A DNA stretch of 39,797 nucleotides from Candidatus Faecalibacterium gallistercoris (GCA_019116585.1 DXBJ01000055.1:1-39797); one strand, 5' to 3'. Counted from the stretch's first letter, positions 15,833 through 24,943 are shown. Numbers and translations are program-made. The notes: generated by a model not told the origin, from the letters alone.

Positions 15833-17218
15833 ATGTTCAAGCGTGTTTTGATTGCAAACCGCGGCGAGATCGCCCTGCGCATCCAGCGGGCCTGCCGTGA
15901 ACTGGAGATCGAGCCGGTGGTGGTCTATTCCGCCGCCGACGCCGAGGCCATCCATGTGCAGCTTGCCGAAGAGGCCTACTGCATCGGCCCCGCCCGGGCA
16001 GCGGACAGCTATCTGAATATGGACGCCATCCTGACAGTGGCCAAGGCCGCCCACTGCGACGCCATCCACCCCGGCTACGGCTTTCTGAGCGAGAACGACC
16101 AGTTTGCCGACGCCTGCGCGGAGGCCGGCATCGCCTTCATCGGCCCCTCCGGGGACGTCATCCGCGCCATGGGCAACAAGGCCGCCGCCCGCCGGCTGAT
16201 GCAGCAGGCGGGGGTGCCGGTGGTGCCCGGCTCGGACGGCGCGGTGGCCACCGCCGAAGAGGCCAAGGCCCTGGCCGATTCCATCGGCTATCCGGTCCTC
16301 ATCAAGGCCTCGGCCGGCGGCGGCGGGCGCGGGATGCGCCGCGTCTTTGAGCCCGACCAGCTGATCCCCCTCTTTGAGGAGGCCCGCAGCGAGTCGGTGG
16401 CCTGCTTTGGCAGCGGCGAGATGTACCTGGAAAAGCTGATCCTCAACCCCAAGCACATCGAGTTCCAGATCATGGCCGACAAGATGGGCCATGTGATCCA
16501 GCTGGGGGAGCGGGACTGCTCCATCCAGCGCCGCAACCAGAAGATGCTGGAGGAGTCGCCCTCCCGCGCCCTGACCCCCGAGCTGCGGGAGAAGATGGGC
16601 GCGGCCGCCGTGGCCGCCGCCAAAGCGGCCCACTACGAGAATGCCGGCACCATCGAGTTCGTGCTGGACCCCGACGGCAACTTCTATTTCATCGAGATGA
16701 ACACCCGGATCCAGGTGGAGCACCCGGTCACCGAGTTCGTCACCGGGATGGACCTGGTGCGGGAGCAGATCCGCATCGCCGCGGGGCTGCCCCTGTCCCA
16801 CACCCAGGAGGAGATCACCCTCCGGGGCCACGCCATCGAGTGCCGGGTCAACGCCGAGGACCCCGCCCACAACTTCCAGCCCTGCCCGGGCAAGATCAAC
16901 TTCCTGCATCTGCCGGGGGGCTGCGGCGTCCGGGTGGACACCGGCCTGTACAGCGGCTACACCCTGCCGCCCTACTACGACTCGCTGATGGCCAAGCTGG
17001 TGGTCTGGGCGCCCACCCGGCTGGAGGCCATCCGCCGGATGCGCCGGGTGCTGGAGGAGCTGGTGGTGGATGGGCCGGCCAACAACGCCGACCTGCTGCA
17101 CCAGATCCTGTACCACCCCGACTTTGTCCGGGGCACCTGCACCACCGCCTTCCTGGACGAGAACCTGGACACCCTGCTCAAATGGAGCAGCGCCGGGGAC
17201 GAGGAGGCTAAGGCATGA
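15833..17218 (+). CDS. accC: Biotin carboxylase subunit of acetyl-CoA carboxylase
   Basis: A 461-residue ATP-grasp enzyme that carboxylates biotin on AccB with ATP and bicarbonate. The N-terminus FKRVLIANRGEIALRI is diagnostic. The glycine-rich loop KASAGGGGRGMR binds ATP, EMNTRIQVEHPVTE carries metal-binding and active-site residues, and the C-terminal lobe is complete with RMRRVLEEL. The length is slightly longer than the usual 450. Its stop overlaps the accD start (ATGA at 17215-17218), which suggests translational coupling. Confidence 0.97.
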   Translation: MFKRVLIANRGEIALRIQRACRELEIEPVVVYSAADAEAIHVQLAEEAYCIGPARAADSYLNMDAILTVAKAAHCDAIHPGYGFLSENDQFADACAEAGIAFIGPSGDVIRAMGNKAAARRLMQQAGVPVVPGSDGAVATAEEAKALADSIGYPVLIKASAGGGGRGMRRVFEPDQLIPLFEEARSESVACFGSGEMYLEKLILNPKHIEFQIMADKMGHVIQLGERDCSIQRRNQKMLEESPSRALTPELREKMGAAAVAAAKAAHYENAGTIEFVLDPDGNFYFIEMNTRIQVEHPVTEFVTGMDLVREQIRIAAGLPLSHTQEEITLRGHAIECRVNAEDPAHNFQPCPGKINFLHLPGGCGVRVDTGLYSGYTLPPYYDSLMAKLVVWAPTRLEAIRRMRRVLEELVVDGPANNADLLHQILYHPDFVRGTCTTAFLDENLDTLLKWSSAGDEEAKA

Positions 17219-18084
17219 GCAACGTATTTGTCCGCCGGCGGCACAAGCTGCTGAGCCTGAAGGCCCTGCGGGATTCGGGCGCGGTGCTGCCCGGCAACAC
17301 CGAGGAGAACTGCCCCCACTGCGGGCAGCCCGTCCTGCGGCGGGAGCTGGTCAAAAACCAGTACGTCTGCCCCCTGTGCGGCTATCACCACCCCATCGGC
17401 GCCTACTACCGCCTGAGCCTGGTGCTGGACGAGGGCAGCTTCAAGGAGATGGACGAGGACCTGATCTCCAGCGACCCGCTGGAGTTCCCCGGCTATGAGG
17501 CCAAGCTGGACGGCGCCCGCCGCCGCACCGGCCTGGGCGAGGGCGTGGTCACCGCCCTGGGCCGCATCGACGGCCAGAAGGTGGCGGCCGGCGTCCTGGA
17601 CAGCCGGTTCTTCATGGGCAGCATGAGCGCCGCCCTGGGCGAAAAAGTCACCCGCCTGGTGGAGTACGCCGACAAGAACAAGCTGCCGCTGATCCTGTTT
17701 TCGGCCAGCGGCGGCGCCCGGATGCAGGAGGGGATCCTCTCCCTGATGCAGATGGCCAAGACCGCCGCCGCCATCGAGCGCTTTTCGGAGCACGGCGGGC
17801 TGTACATCTCCATCTTCACCCACCCCACCACCGGCGGCGTCACCGCCAGCTTTGCCAGCCTGGGCGACGTCATGCTGGCCGAGCCCGGCGCGCTGATCGG
17901 CTTTGCGGGGCCCCGGGTCATCGAGCAGACCATCGGCGAAAAACTGCCCGAAGGCTTCCAGACGGCAGAGTACCTGCTGGAGCACGGCTTTGTGGACGCC
18001 ATCGTCCCCCGGGCCCGGCTGCGCAATACCCTGATCCGCCTGCTCAAACTGCATGGAAAAGGAGGGGACAGCCGTGGCAAATGA
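17215..18084 (+). CDS. accD: Acetyl-CoA carboxylase carboxyltransferase subunit beta
   Basis: A 289-residue crotonase-fold subunit. A zinc ribbon with two CxxC pairs (CPHCGQ and CPLCGY, about residues 38-60) is followed by the carboxyltransferase core with SASGGARMQEG and the THPTTGGVTASFA oxyanion region. With AccA it transfers the carboxyl group from biotin to acetyl-CoA. The start overlaps the accC stop by 4 nt. Its 3' end contains the accA ribosome binding site (AAAAGGAGGGG). Confidence 0.97.
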   Translation: MSNVFVRRRHKLLSLKALRDSGAVLPGNTEENCPHCGQPVLRRELVKNQYVCPLCGYHHPIGAYYRLSLVLDEGSFKEMDEDLISSDPLEFPGYEAKLDGARRRTGLGEGVVTALGRIDGQKVAAGVLDSRFFMGSMSAALGEKVTRLVEYADKNKLPLILFSASGGARMQEGILSLMQMAKTAAAIERFSEHGGLYISIFTHPTTGGVTASFASLGDVMLAEPGALIGFAGPRVIEQTIGEKLPEGFQTAEYLLEHGFVDAIVPRARLRNTLIRLLKLHGKGGDSRGK

Positions 18085-18895
18085 GCTGAAACCCGCCCAG
18101 CGGGTGGCCCTGGCCCGTCATCCGGACCGGCCGGGCACCGCGGAGTTCGTCTCCGCCCTGTTTACCGATTTCTTTGAGCAGCGGGGCGACCGCCGCTGCA
18201 TGGACGACGGCGCGATCTACGGCGGCGTGGGCCTGTTCCACGGCAAGCCGGTCACCGTCATCGGCCACCGCAAGGGCCACACCCTGGAAGAGCACGTGGC
18301 CTACCACTTCGGCATGCCCTCCCCCGAGGGCTACCGCAAGGCCCAGCGCCTGATGCTGCAGGCCGAAAAGTTCCGCCGGCCCATCGTCACCTTCATCGAC
18401 ACGGCGGGCGCCTACCCCGGCCTGGAGGCCGAGGCCCACGGCCAGGGCGAGGCCATCGCCTCCACCCTGGCCCTGTCCTCCCGCCTGACGGTGCCGGTCG
18501 TCTCGATCGTCACCGGCGAGGGCGGCAGCGGCGGCGCCCTGGCTTTGGGGGTGGGCAACCGGGTCTTTATGCTGGAAAACGCCGTCTACTCGGTCCTTTC
18601 GCCCGAGGGCTTTGCCGCCATCCTGTGGAAGGACGCCTCCCGCTCGGCCGAGGCCTGCGACGTCATGAAACTGACCGCCGCCGACCTGCTGGAACTGAAG
18701 GTGATTGACGGCGTCATCCCCGAGCCGGAAGGCGGGGCCCAGGCCGACCCCCAGGCCGTCTACCGCAACCTGGACGAGCTGCTGGCCAAGGAGCTGGCCG
18801 CCCTGTCCAAAATGAGCGGCCAGGCCCTGGCAGCGGCACGGTACAAAAAATTCCGCATGATGGGCGCCAGCGCCCTGAGAAAGGAGCGCCTATGA
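18074..18895 (+). CDS. accA: Acetyl-CoA carboxylase carboxyltransferase subunit alpha
   Basis: About 273 residues, shorter than the 315-320 of enterobacterial AccA because the N-terminal extension is reduced, as in some Firmicutes. The core motifs FIDTAGAYPG, EARHGQGE-like EAHGQGEAIA, GEGGSGGALALG and VLSPEGFAAILWKD are present. GTG 18074 was chosen over ATG 18053 because GGAGGGG (18061-18067) sits at ideal distance from the GTG. It overlaps accD by 11 nt, and its stop overlaps fabH (ATGA at 18892). Confidence 0.94.
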   Translation: MANELKPAQRVALARHPDRPGTAEFVSALFTDFFEQRGDRRCMDDGAIYGGVGLFHGKPVTVIGHRKGHTLEEHVAYHFGMPSPEGYRKAQRLMLQAEKFRRPIVTFIDTAGAYPGLEAEAHGQGEAIASTLALSSRLTVPVVSIVTGEGGSGGALALGVGNRVFMLENAVYSVLSPEGFAAILWKDASRSAEACDVMKLTAADLLELKVIDGVIPEPEGGAQADPQAVYRNLDELLAKELAALSKMSGQALAAARYKKFRMMGASALRKERL

Positions 18896-19842
18896 GTGGC
18901 ATCAAGCTCATCAGCACCGGTTCGGCCCTGCCTGCGCAGGAAGTGACCAATTTCGACCTGGAGAAAAAGGTCGATACCAGCGACGAGTGGATCGTCACCC
19001 GCACCGGCATCAAGAGCCGCCATTACTGCGGCGAGGGCGAGAGCCACCTGGGCCTGTGCCTGGCGGCGGCCCGGCAGGCGCTGGAGCGCGCGGGCATCGA
19101 GCCCGGCCAGATCGGCGTCTGCCTGGTGGCCACCCTGACCCAGGACACCATGACCCCCTCGGCCGCCTGCGTCCTGCAAAAGGAGCTGGGCCTGGCCGAG
19201 GACACCGTCTGCTTTGACCTGAACGCGGCCTGCGCCGGCTTTGTCTACGGCCTGCACACCGCCGAATGCCTGCTGGCCGCCAGCGAGCGCAAATACGGTC
19301 TGGTCATCGGGGGCGAGGTGCTGAGCCGGATCACCGACTTTACCGACCGGTCCACCTGCGTCCTGTTCGGGGACGGGGCGGGCGCGGCCATCGTCCGGTG
19401 GGGGGAGGACTACCCCTCCCTGTCCGCCGTGATGGGCAGCCGGGGCAACAGCGGCGTGCTGTACATCCCCGGCGTCAACACCGGCGACCCCAGCTACATC
19501 CACATGGACGGCAAGGAAGTGTTCCGTTTTGCGGTGGAGGTGCTGCCCCGCTGCGCCAAGGAGGTGGCGGCCAAGGCCGGCATCTCCCTGGACGAGGTGG
19601 ACCGCTTCGCCTTCCACCAGGCCAACCAGCGCATCCTGGACCACGCCATCAAAAAGCTGAAGCTGGACCCCGCCAAATGCACCGGCAACATCGCCCACAC
19701 CGGCAACACCTCGGCTGCCAGCGTGCCCATCCTGTTGGACCAGCTGGTCAGCTCGGGCCAGCTGCGCAGCGGCCAGAAGGTGCTGTGCGCCGGCTTTGGC
19801 GGCGGCCTGACCTGGGCCGGCGCCCTGCTGCAGCTTGCATAA
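18892..19842 (+). CDS. fabH: Beta-ketoacyl-ACP synthase III
   Basis: A 316-residue thiolase-fold enzyme that starts fatty-acid synthesis by condensing an acyl-CoA primer with malonyl-ACP. The catalytic triad is visible: Cys114 in NAACAGFVYG, His in FHQANQRI and Asn in GNTSAAS. The length is normal. Overlap with accA by 4 nt indicates coupling. The gene is followed not by fabK directly but by a 105-bp repeat element (19859-19963). Confidence 0.97.
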   Translation: MSGIKLISTGSALPAQEVTNFDLEKKVDTSDEWIVTRTGIKSRHYCGEGESHLGLCLAAARQALERAGIEPGQIGVCLVATLTQDTMTPSAACVLQKELGLAEDTVCFDLNAACAGFVYGLHTAECLLAASERKYGLVIGGEVLSRITDFTDRSTCVLFGDGAGAAIVRWGEDYPSLSAVMGSRGNSGVLYIPGVNTGDPSYIHMDGKEVFRFAVEVLPRCAKEVAAKAGISLDEVDRFAFHQANQRILDHAIKKLKLDPAKCTGNIAHTGNTSAASVPILLDQLVSSGQLRSGQKVLCAGFGGGLTWAGALLQLA

Positions 19843-19858
19843 CGGCCTGTACGCCCGC

Positions 19859-19963
19859 AGGGTGTATCTGAAAAGCCCGACAGGCTGGACCCTTCGCCCC
19901 GCGGACCGCATTTTGGAGCCGCGGGCGCAAAGGACGGCGTGGGGGCGTTTTCGGATGCACCCT
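19859..19963 (+). repeat. MITE-like terminal-inverted-repeat element, copy 3 (divergent), inside the fab operon
   Basis: It begins AGGGTGTATCTGAAAA and ends GCGTGGGGGCGTTTTCGGATGCACCCT-like, matching the ends of the 7591-7754 element (GCGTGGGGGAATTTTCAGATACACCCT-like) with scattered substitutions. The interior is shorter and more GC-rich, with a CCGCGG...CCGCGG-type stem. It lies in the fabH-fabK gap, with the fabK ribosome binding site about 12 nt after it. No promoter is evident within it. Confidence 0.7.
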
Positions 19964-19983
19964 GCTTTAAGAAGGAGTTTACT

Positions 19984-20910
19984 ATGAAAATCAACGAGCT
20001 TCTGGGGACTGAATTCCCGATCATCCAGGGCGGCATGGCCAACATCGCCACCGGCGCGTTTGCCGCCGCCGTTTCCAACGCCGGCGCGCTGGGCCTGATC
20101 GGCTCGGGCGGCATGGACGCCGAGACCTTGCGCAAGGAGATCCGCACCGCCAAGGCTTCCACCGACAAGCCCTTCGGCGTCAACCTGATGCTGATGAACC
20201 CCCACATCGACGAGCTGGCCAAGGTCGTGGTGGAAGAGGGGGTCAAGGTGGTCACCACCGGCGCAGGCAACCCCGGCAAGTACGTCCCCGCCTGGAAAGA
20301 GGCCGGCATCAAGGTGTTCCCCGTGGTGGCTGCGCCCATCCTGGCCAAGCGCCTGGAGCGCTATGAGGTGGATGGCTTCATCGCCGAGGGCACCGAGAGC
20401 GGCGGCCATGTGGGCGAGATGACCACCATGGCCCTGGTGCCCCAGGTGGTGGACGCGGTCAGCGCCCCCGTCATCGCCGCCGGCGGCATCGCCGACGGCC
20501 GCCAGATGGCCGCTGCCTACGCCCTGGGCGCCTGCGGCGTCCAGGTGGGCACCTGTCTGCTGGTCAGCGAGGAGTGCCCCATCCACCCCAACTACAAGCA
20601 GGCCCTGCTCAAGGCCGGCGCCAACGACACCGTCGTCACCGGCCGCACCACCGGCGCGCCCGTCCGCGTGCTGAAAAACAAGATGGCCCGCCAGTACCTG
20701 GAGATGGAAAAGGAGAATATGCCCCTGGCCGAGCGGGAAAAGCTGACCCTGGGCTCTCTGCGCCGCGCCGTGTTCGACGGCGATCTGGACAGCGGCAGCT
20801 TCATGTCCGGCCAGGTGGCGGGCATGCTGCACGAAGTCAAGCCCCTGCGCAAGATCTTTGAGGAAATGATGGCTGGCTGTGAGGCTACGCTGAAAGGACT
20901 CGAAGCATGA
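19984..20910 (+). CDS. fabK: Enoyl-ACP reductase II (FMN-dependent)
   Basis: A 308-residue TIM-barrel flavoprotein of the nitronate monooxygenase superfamily. In a fab operon this is FabK, which reduces trans-2-enoyl-ACP with NAD(P)H in the last step of each elongation cycle. Landmarks are GTEFPIIQGGMANIATG at the start, GTESGGHVGEMTT around the flavin phosphate, APVIAAGGIADGRQ and GVQVGTCLL. No FabI is present in the window. FabK enzymes are characteristically insensitive to triclosan (family knowledge). ATG 19984 was preferred over an upstream in-frame start that lies within the repeat, because AGAAGGAG precedes it. It overlaps fabD by 4 nt. Confidence 0.95.
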   Translation: MKINELLGTEFPIIQGGMANIATGAFAAAVSNAGALGLIGSGGMDAETLRKEIRTAKASTDKPFGVNLMLMNPHIDELAKVVVEEGVKVVTTGAGNPGKYVPAWKEAGIKVFPVVAAPILAKRLERYEVDGFIAEGTESGGHVGEMTTMALVPQVVDAVSAPVIAAGGIADGRQMAAAYALGACGVQVGTCLLVSEECPIHPNYKQALLKAGANDTVVTGRTTGAPVRVLKNKMARQYLEMEKENMPLAEREKLTLGSLRRAVFDGDLDSGSFMSGQVAGMLHEVKPLRKIFEEMMAGCEATLKGLEA

Positions 20911-21836
20911 AAACAGCATTTTTGTACGCGGGTCAGGGCAGCCAGCACCCCGGCATGGGCGCCGACCTGTACGAGGCATACCCTGAATTCCGGGCGGTGC
21001 TGGACAGCGCCGAGGTGGGCTTTGACCTCAAGACCGTCTCCTTCACCGACCCCGACGGGGTTCTGAACCAGACCGAGTACACCCAGCCCTGCATGGTGGC
21101 CTTTGCCGCCGGCATGACCGCCATCCTGGCGGGCAAGGGCATCCGCCCGGACTACGCCGCCGGGCTGAGCCTGGGCGAGTATTCGGCCCTGTGCGCCGCC
21201 GGCGTCTTTACCGCCAGGCAGGCGGTGGAGCTGGCCGCGTTCCGGGGCAGGGCCATGGCGGCGGCCGCCGCCGGCGTGCCCTGCGGCATGACCGCCGTGC
21301 TGGGCCTGGACCGGGACAAGCTGCGCGCCGCCTGCGAGGCAGCCGCCCCGGAAGGAGTGGTGGAGATCGCCAACTACAACTGCCCCGGCCAGCTGGTCAT
21401 CGGCGGGCAGAAAGCGGCGGTGGACGCCGCCGCCGCCAAGGCCAAGGAGCTGGGCGCCAAGCGCTGCCTGCCCCTGAAGGTCAGCGGGCCGTTCCACACC
21501 TCGCTGCTGGCCCCCGCCGGCGACGCCCTGCGGGAGCGCTTCAAGACCGAGACGTTCGGCGCGATGCAGTTCCCCGTCCTGTTCAACTGCCTGGGCCGGG
21601 AGATGGGGGAGGGGGACACCATCCCCGCCCTGCTGGAGCGGCAGGTCCAGTCCTCGGTCTACATGGAGGACACCATCCGCCGGATGGCCGAGCTGGGTGT
21701 GGAGCGGATCGTGGAGATCGGCCCCGGCAAGGTCCTCAGCGGCTTTGTCAAAAAGACCGTCCCCTCCATCCGCACCTGCGCGGTGGAGACCTGCGCCGAC
21801 ATCGACGCCCTCTGCGAGGCGCTGAAAGGAGAGTAA
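20907..21836 (+). CDS. fabD: Malonyl-CoA:ACP transacylase
   Basis: A 309-residue enzyme that moves malonyl from CoA to ACP. The nucleophile motif is GLSLGEYSAL (Ser88), the catalytic His is in SGPFHTSLL, and the N-terminal FLYAGQGSQHPGMG is typical. The length is normal. It overlaps fabK by 4 nt (ATGA) and precedes fabG by 1 nt, in keeping with a tightly packed operon. Confidence 0.97.
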   Translation: MKTAFLYAGQGSQHPGMGADLYEAYPEFRAVLDSAEVGFDLKTVSFTDPDGVLNQTEYTQPCMVAFAAGMTAILAGKGIRPDYAAGLSLGEYSALCAAGVFTARQAVELAAFRGRAMAAAAAGVPCGMTAVLGLDRDKLRAACEAAAPEGVVEIANYNCPGQLVIGGQKAAVDAAAAKAKELGAKRCLPLKVSGPFHTSLLAPAGDALRERFKTETFGAMQFPVLFNCLGREMGEGDTIPALLERQVQSSVYMEDTIRRMAELGVERIVEIGPGKVLSGFVKKTVPSIRTCAVETCADIDALCEALKGE

Positions 21837-21837
21837 C

Positions 21838-22584
21838 ATGGGCAGCATGAGTGGAAAGAACGCCGTCGTCACCGGCGGCTCCCGCGGCATCGGCCGGGCG
21901 ATCTGCCTGGAGCTGGCGCGCCGCGGCGCAAACGTGGTATTCTCCTATGCGGGCAACACCGCCGCTGCGGACAAGACCCTGGAGGAGCTGAAGGCCCTGG
22001 GCGTGGAGGCCCGGGCCATCCAGGGCAATGTGGCCGACCCCGCCGCCGCCAAGGCCCTGATCGACACGGCCGTCAAGGAGCTGGGGGGCATCCACATCCT
22101 GGTCAACAACGCGGGCATCACCCGCGACGGCCTGGCCATGGCCATGAAAGAGGACGACTTCGACGCCGTCATCGAAACCAACCTCAAGGGCGCGTTCCTG
22201 TGCATGAAGGCGGCCATCCGCCCCATGATGAAGGCGCGCTACGGCCGCATCGTCAACATGAGCTCGGTGGTGGCCCTGCGGGGCAACCCCGGCCAGGTCA
22301 ACTACTGCGCCAGCAAGGCCGGCCTGATCGGCATGACCAAGTCCCTGGCCAAGGAGATGGGCGCCCGGGGCATCACCGTCAACGCGGTGGCCCCCGGCTA
22401 CATCTCCACCGATATGACCGCGGCCCTGCCCGACGCCGCCCGGCAGGCCATGCTGTCCACCATCCCGGTGGGCCGCGCCGGCAGCCCCGAGGACGTGGCC
22501 GCCGCGGTGGCATTCCTGGCCTCGGAGGAGGCCGGCTACATCACCGGGCAGGTGCTCAGCGTGGACGGCGGCATGGGAATGTGA
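21838..22584 (+). CDS. fabG: 3-oxoacyl-ACP reductase
   Basis: A 248-residue short-chain dehydrogenase that reduces beta-ketoacyl-ACP with NADPH. It has the cofactor motif TGGSRGIGRA (12-21), NNAG at 90-93, the catalytic Ser in MSSVV and the YCASK motif (Tyr156, Lys160). ATG 21838 has a GGAGAG site; an ATG 9 nt later is an alternative. It sits 1 nt after fabD and 15 nt before fabF. Confidence 0.97.
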   Translation: MGSMSGKNAVVTGGSRGIGRAICLELARRGANVVFSYAGNTAAADKTLEELKALGVEARAIQGNVADPAAAKALIDTAVKELGGIHILVNNAGITRDGLAMAMKEDDFDAVIETNLKGAFLCMKAAIRPMMKARYGRIVNMSSVVALRGNPGQVNYCASKAGLIGMTKSLAKEMGARGITVNAVAPGYISTDMTAALPDAARQAMLSTIPVGRAGSPEDVAAAVAFLASEEAGYITGQVLSVDGGMGM

Positions 22585-22599
22585 GGAGGAACGCATAAG

Positions 22600-23841
22600 A
22601 TGGAAAAACGCAGAGTTGTTATCACCGGCATGGGCACCGTCAACCCTCTGGGCCACAACATCGCCGAGAGCTGGCAGGCCGTCCGTGACGGGGTGTGCGG
22701 CATCGCGCCCATCACCCAGTACGATTCGTCCGCACAGAAGGTCCACCTGGCCGCCGAGGTCAAGGACTGGGACCCCACCGCTGTCATCGACAAGAGGGAA
22801 GTGCGGCACATGGCCCGCTACAGCCAGTTTGCCATGGCTTCGGCCAAAGAGGCCGTGGCGGACAGCGGCCTGGACCTGGAGGCCGTCGATCACGAGCGCT
22901 GCGGCGTCATCGTCTCCAGCGGCATCGGCGGCATCTCCACCACCGAGAGCGAGCAGACCCGCTGCCTGCAGAAAGGCTTCGACAAGGCTTCGCCCTTCTA
23001 CATCCCCTCCAGCATCGCCAACATGGCCGCCGGCCAGATCGCCATCGCCTTTGGCTTCAAGGGGATGTGCACCTGCCCGGTGACCGCCTGCGCCGGCGGC
23101 TCCAACGCGGTGGGCGACGCGTTCCGCCACATCCGGGACGGCTACGCCGAGGTGATGCTGTGCGGCGGCGCCGAGGCCTGCGTGACCCCGCTGTCCATCG
23201 GCGGCTTCACCTCCATGCGGGCCCTGCACGTCGGGGACGACCCCGCCCGCGCCTCCATCCCCTTTGACGCCGAGCGCGACGGCTTTGTGATGGGCGAGGG
23301 CGCCGGCATCCTGCTGCTGGAAGAGTACGAGCACGCCAAGGCCCGCGGCGCCAAGATCTACGCCGAGGTGGTGGGCTACGGCGCCACCTGCGACGCCTAC
23401 CACATCACCGCCCCGGCCCCCGGCGGCGAGGGCGGCGCCCGCGCCATGCAGCAGGCCCTGGACGACGCCGGCGTCACCGCCGGTCAGGTGGACTACATCA
23501 ACGCCCACGGTACCTCCACCCCGCTGAACGATTCCGGCGAGACCGCCGCCATCAAGACGGTGTTCGGCCAGCACGCCTACGAGCTGGCCGTCAGCTCCAC
23601 CAAGTCCATGACCGGGCATATGCTGGGCGCCGCCGGCGGCGTGGAGGCCATCTTCACCGCCCTGGCCCTGAAGGACGGCTATATCCCGGCCACCATCAAC
23701 TACAAGGTGCCCGACCCGGCCTGCGATCTGGACTACGTGCCCAATACCGGCCGCAGCGCCGAGCTGCGCTATGCGCTGTCCAACTCGCTGGGCTTCGGCG
23801 GCCACAACGCCTGCGTCCTGTTCAAAAAGTGGGAGGGCTGA
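22600..23841 (+). CDS. fabF: Beta-ketoacyl-ACP synthase II
   Basis: A 413-residue elongating condensing enzyme. The active-site Cys164 lies in TACAGGSNAVGD; the two catalytic histidines are in NAHGTSTPLND and TGHMLGAAGGVE. The length is normal. A strong GAGGAGGAA site precedes the ATG. As the only elongating ketosynthase visible here it would perform all elongation cycles; control of unsaturation by FabF and FabZ is possible because no fabB, fabA or fabM is present in the operon (inference). Confidence 0.97.
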   Translation: MEKRRVVITGMGTVNPLGHNIAESWQAVRDGVCGIAPITQYDSSAQKVHLAAEVKDWDPTAVIDKREVRHMARYSQFAMASAKEAVADSGLDLEAVDHERCGVIVSSGIGGISTTESEQTRCLQKGFDKASPFYIPSSIANMAAGQIAIAFGFKGMCTCPVTACAGGSNAVGDAFRHIRDGYAEVMLCGGAEACVTPLSIGGFTSMRALHVGDDPARASIPFDAERDGFVMGEGAGILLLEEYEHAKARGAKIYAEVVGYGATCDAYHITAPAPGGEGGARAMQQALDDAGVTAGQVDYINAHGTSTPLNDSGETAAIKTVFGQHAYELAVSSTKSMTGHMLGAAGGVEAIFTALALKDGYIPATINYKVPDPACDLDYVPNTGRSAELRYALSNSLGFGGHNACVLFKKWEG

Positions 23842-23844
23842 GAG

Positions 23845-24300
23845 ATGATGAAGTATAATTCCGACGAGATCGCCAAGATCCTGCCCCACCGCTATCCCTT
23901 TGCCCTGGTGGACCGCATCGTGGACGGGGAAGAAGGCAAGTGGGCCAAGGGCATCAAGTGCGTCACCGTCAACGAGCCCTTTTTCCAGGGGCACTTCCCC
24001 CAGTACCACGTGATGCCGGGCGTCCTCATCGTCGAGGCCATGGCCCAGGTGGGCGGGGTGGCCCTGCTGTCCATGCCGGAGAACAAGGGCAAGCTGGCCC
24101 TGTTCGGCGGCATCAAGAACGCCCGCTTCCGCCGCCAGGTGACCCCCGGCGACGTGTTGGAGATCGAGTGCACCCTGACCAAACAGAAGGGCCCCGTGGG
24201 CATCGGGGAGGCCAAGGCGACCGTGGACGGCCAGGTGGCCGCCACCGCCGAGCTGACCTTTGCCCTGGTCAACGCCCCTGAGGCATCTGCGTGTACCTGA
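23845..24300 (+). CDS. fabZ: 3-hydroxyacyl-ACP dehydratase
   Basis: A 151-residue hot-dog-fold enzyme that dehydrates 3-hydroxyacyl-ACP to trans-2-enoyl-ACP. The N-terminal [14 protein letters not shown] is typical, and the catalytic pair is His50 in GHFPQY and Glu64 in [10 protein letters not shown]. Two successive ATG codons (23845 and 23848) are possible starts. It begins 3 nt after fabF and completes the elongation cycle enzymes of the operon. Confidence 0.96.
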   Translation: MMKYNSDEIAKILPHRYPFALVDRIVDGEEGKWAKGIKCVTVNEPFFQGHFPQYHVMPGVLIVEAMAQVGGVALLSMPENKGKLALFGGIKNARFRRQVTPGDVLEIECTLTKQKGPVGIGEAKATVDGQVAATAELTFALVNAPEASACT

Positions 24301-24341
24301 CGGGAACGGCGGCGCACCGCAGGCCCTGTGGGAGGAACACT

Positions 24342-24812
24342 ATGCTGGAACAGATCGTAAAAACGGCGTACAAGGAGTTCACCCTCCGCTTTTACCACGA
24401 GCTGTTCGCGCGGTTCCAGGACCAGGAGACCGGGCTGACGGCGGCGGAGATCTTTGCCGCCGAAGCCATCCGGGCTCTGGGCAGCCCCACGGTCAACGAG
24501 TTTGCCGACTTTATGCACGTCTCGACCCCCAACGCAGCCTACAAGATCAACAGCCTGGTGCGGAAAGGATACGTCGAAAAGACCCGTTCGGCCCAGGACA
24601 AGCGGGAGTACCTGCTCCACGTCACCCAGAAATACGAGACCTACTGCGGCGCGGGGGACCGCGTCCAGAACGCCGTGGCCCGCATCCGGGAGCGCTTTTC
24701 CCCGGAGGAGTGCGCCAAATTCGGCGAGATGCTCTCGGTCATCAGCCAGGAGCTGCTGCCGCTGGACGGCGAACAGCCCGCCGGCACAGACCGCCCGGAG
24801 CAGGCAAAATAA
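24342..24812 (+). CDS. MarR-family transcriptional regulator at the end of the fab operon (FabT-like)
   Basis: A 156-residue winged-helix protein. The recognition region reads GSPTVNEFADFMHVSTPNAAYK-type, followed by INSLVRKGYVEKTRSAQDKRE, where the wing carries the RSxxDxR signature of MarR proteins. ATG 24342 follows GGGAGGAAC. In FabK-containing streptococci the fab genes are repressed by the MarR protein FabT with acyl-ACP as co-repressor. This protein has the same family and context but sits last in the operon rather than first. The palindrome at 14974-15007 is a candidate binding site. Autoregulation through operon feedback is inference. Confidence 0.85.
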   Translation: MLEQIVKTAYKEFTLRFYHELFARFQDQETGLTAAEIFAAEAIRALGSPTVNEFADFMHVSTPNAAYKINSLVRKGYVEKTRSAQDKREYLLHVTQKYETYCGAGDRVQNAVARIRERFSPEECAKFGEMLSVISQELLPLDGEQPAGTDRPEQAK

Positions 24813-24820
24813 AAACGTAC

Positions 24821-24860
24821 ATAAAAACGGACCAGTTTTGCAGCTGGTCCGTTTTTATAC
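24821..24860. terminator. Bidirectional terminator ending the fab operon
   Basis: A perfect 15-bp stem (24821-24835 with 24844-24858) with A5 on the left and T5 on the right; it acts as an intrinsic terminator for the operon. Confidence 0.85.
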
Positions 24861-24943
24861 ATTGGAAAGCAGGCAGCGGGGCTGACCGGTTTTTGTGCTG
24901 GTATCCATCGAAAAAATCGTTTGATATTGTTTCATTGATTTAC

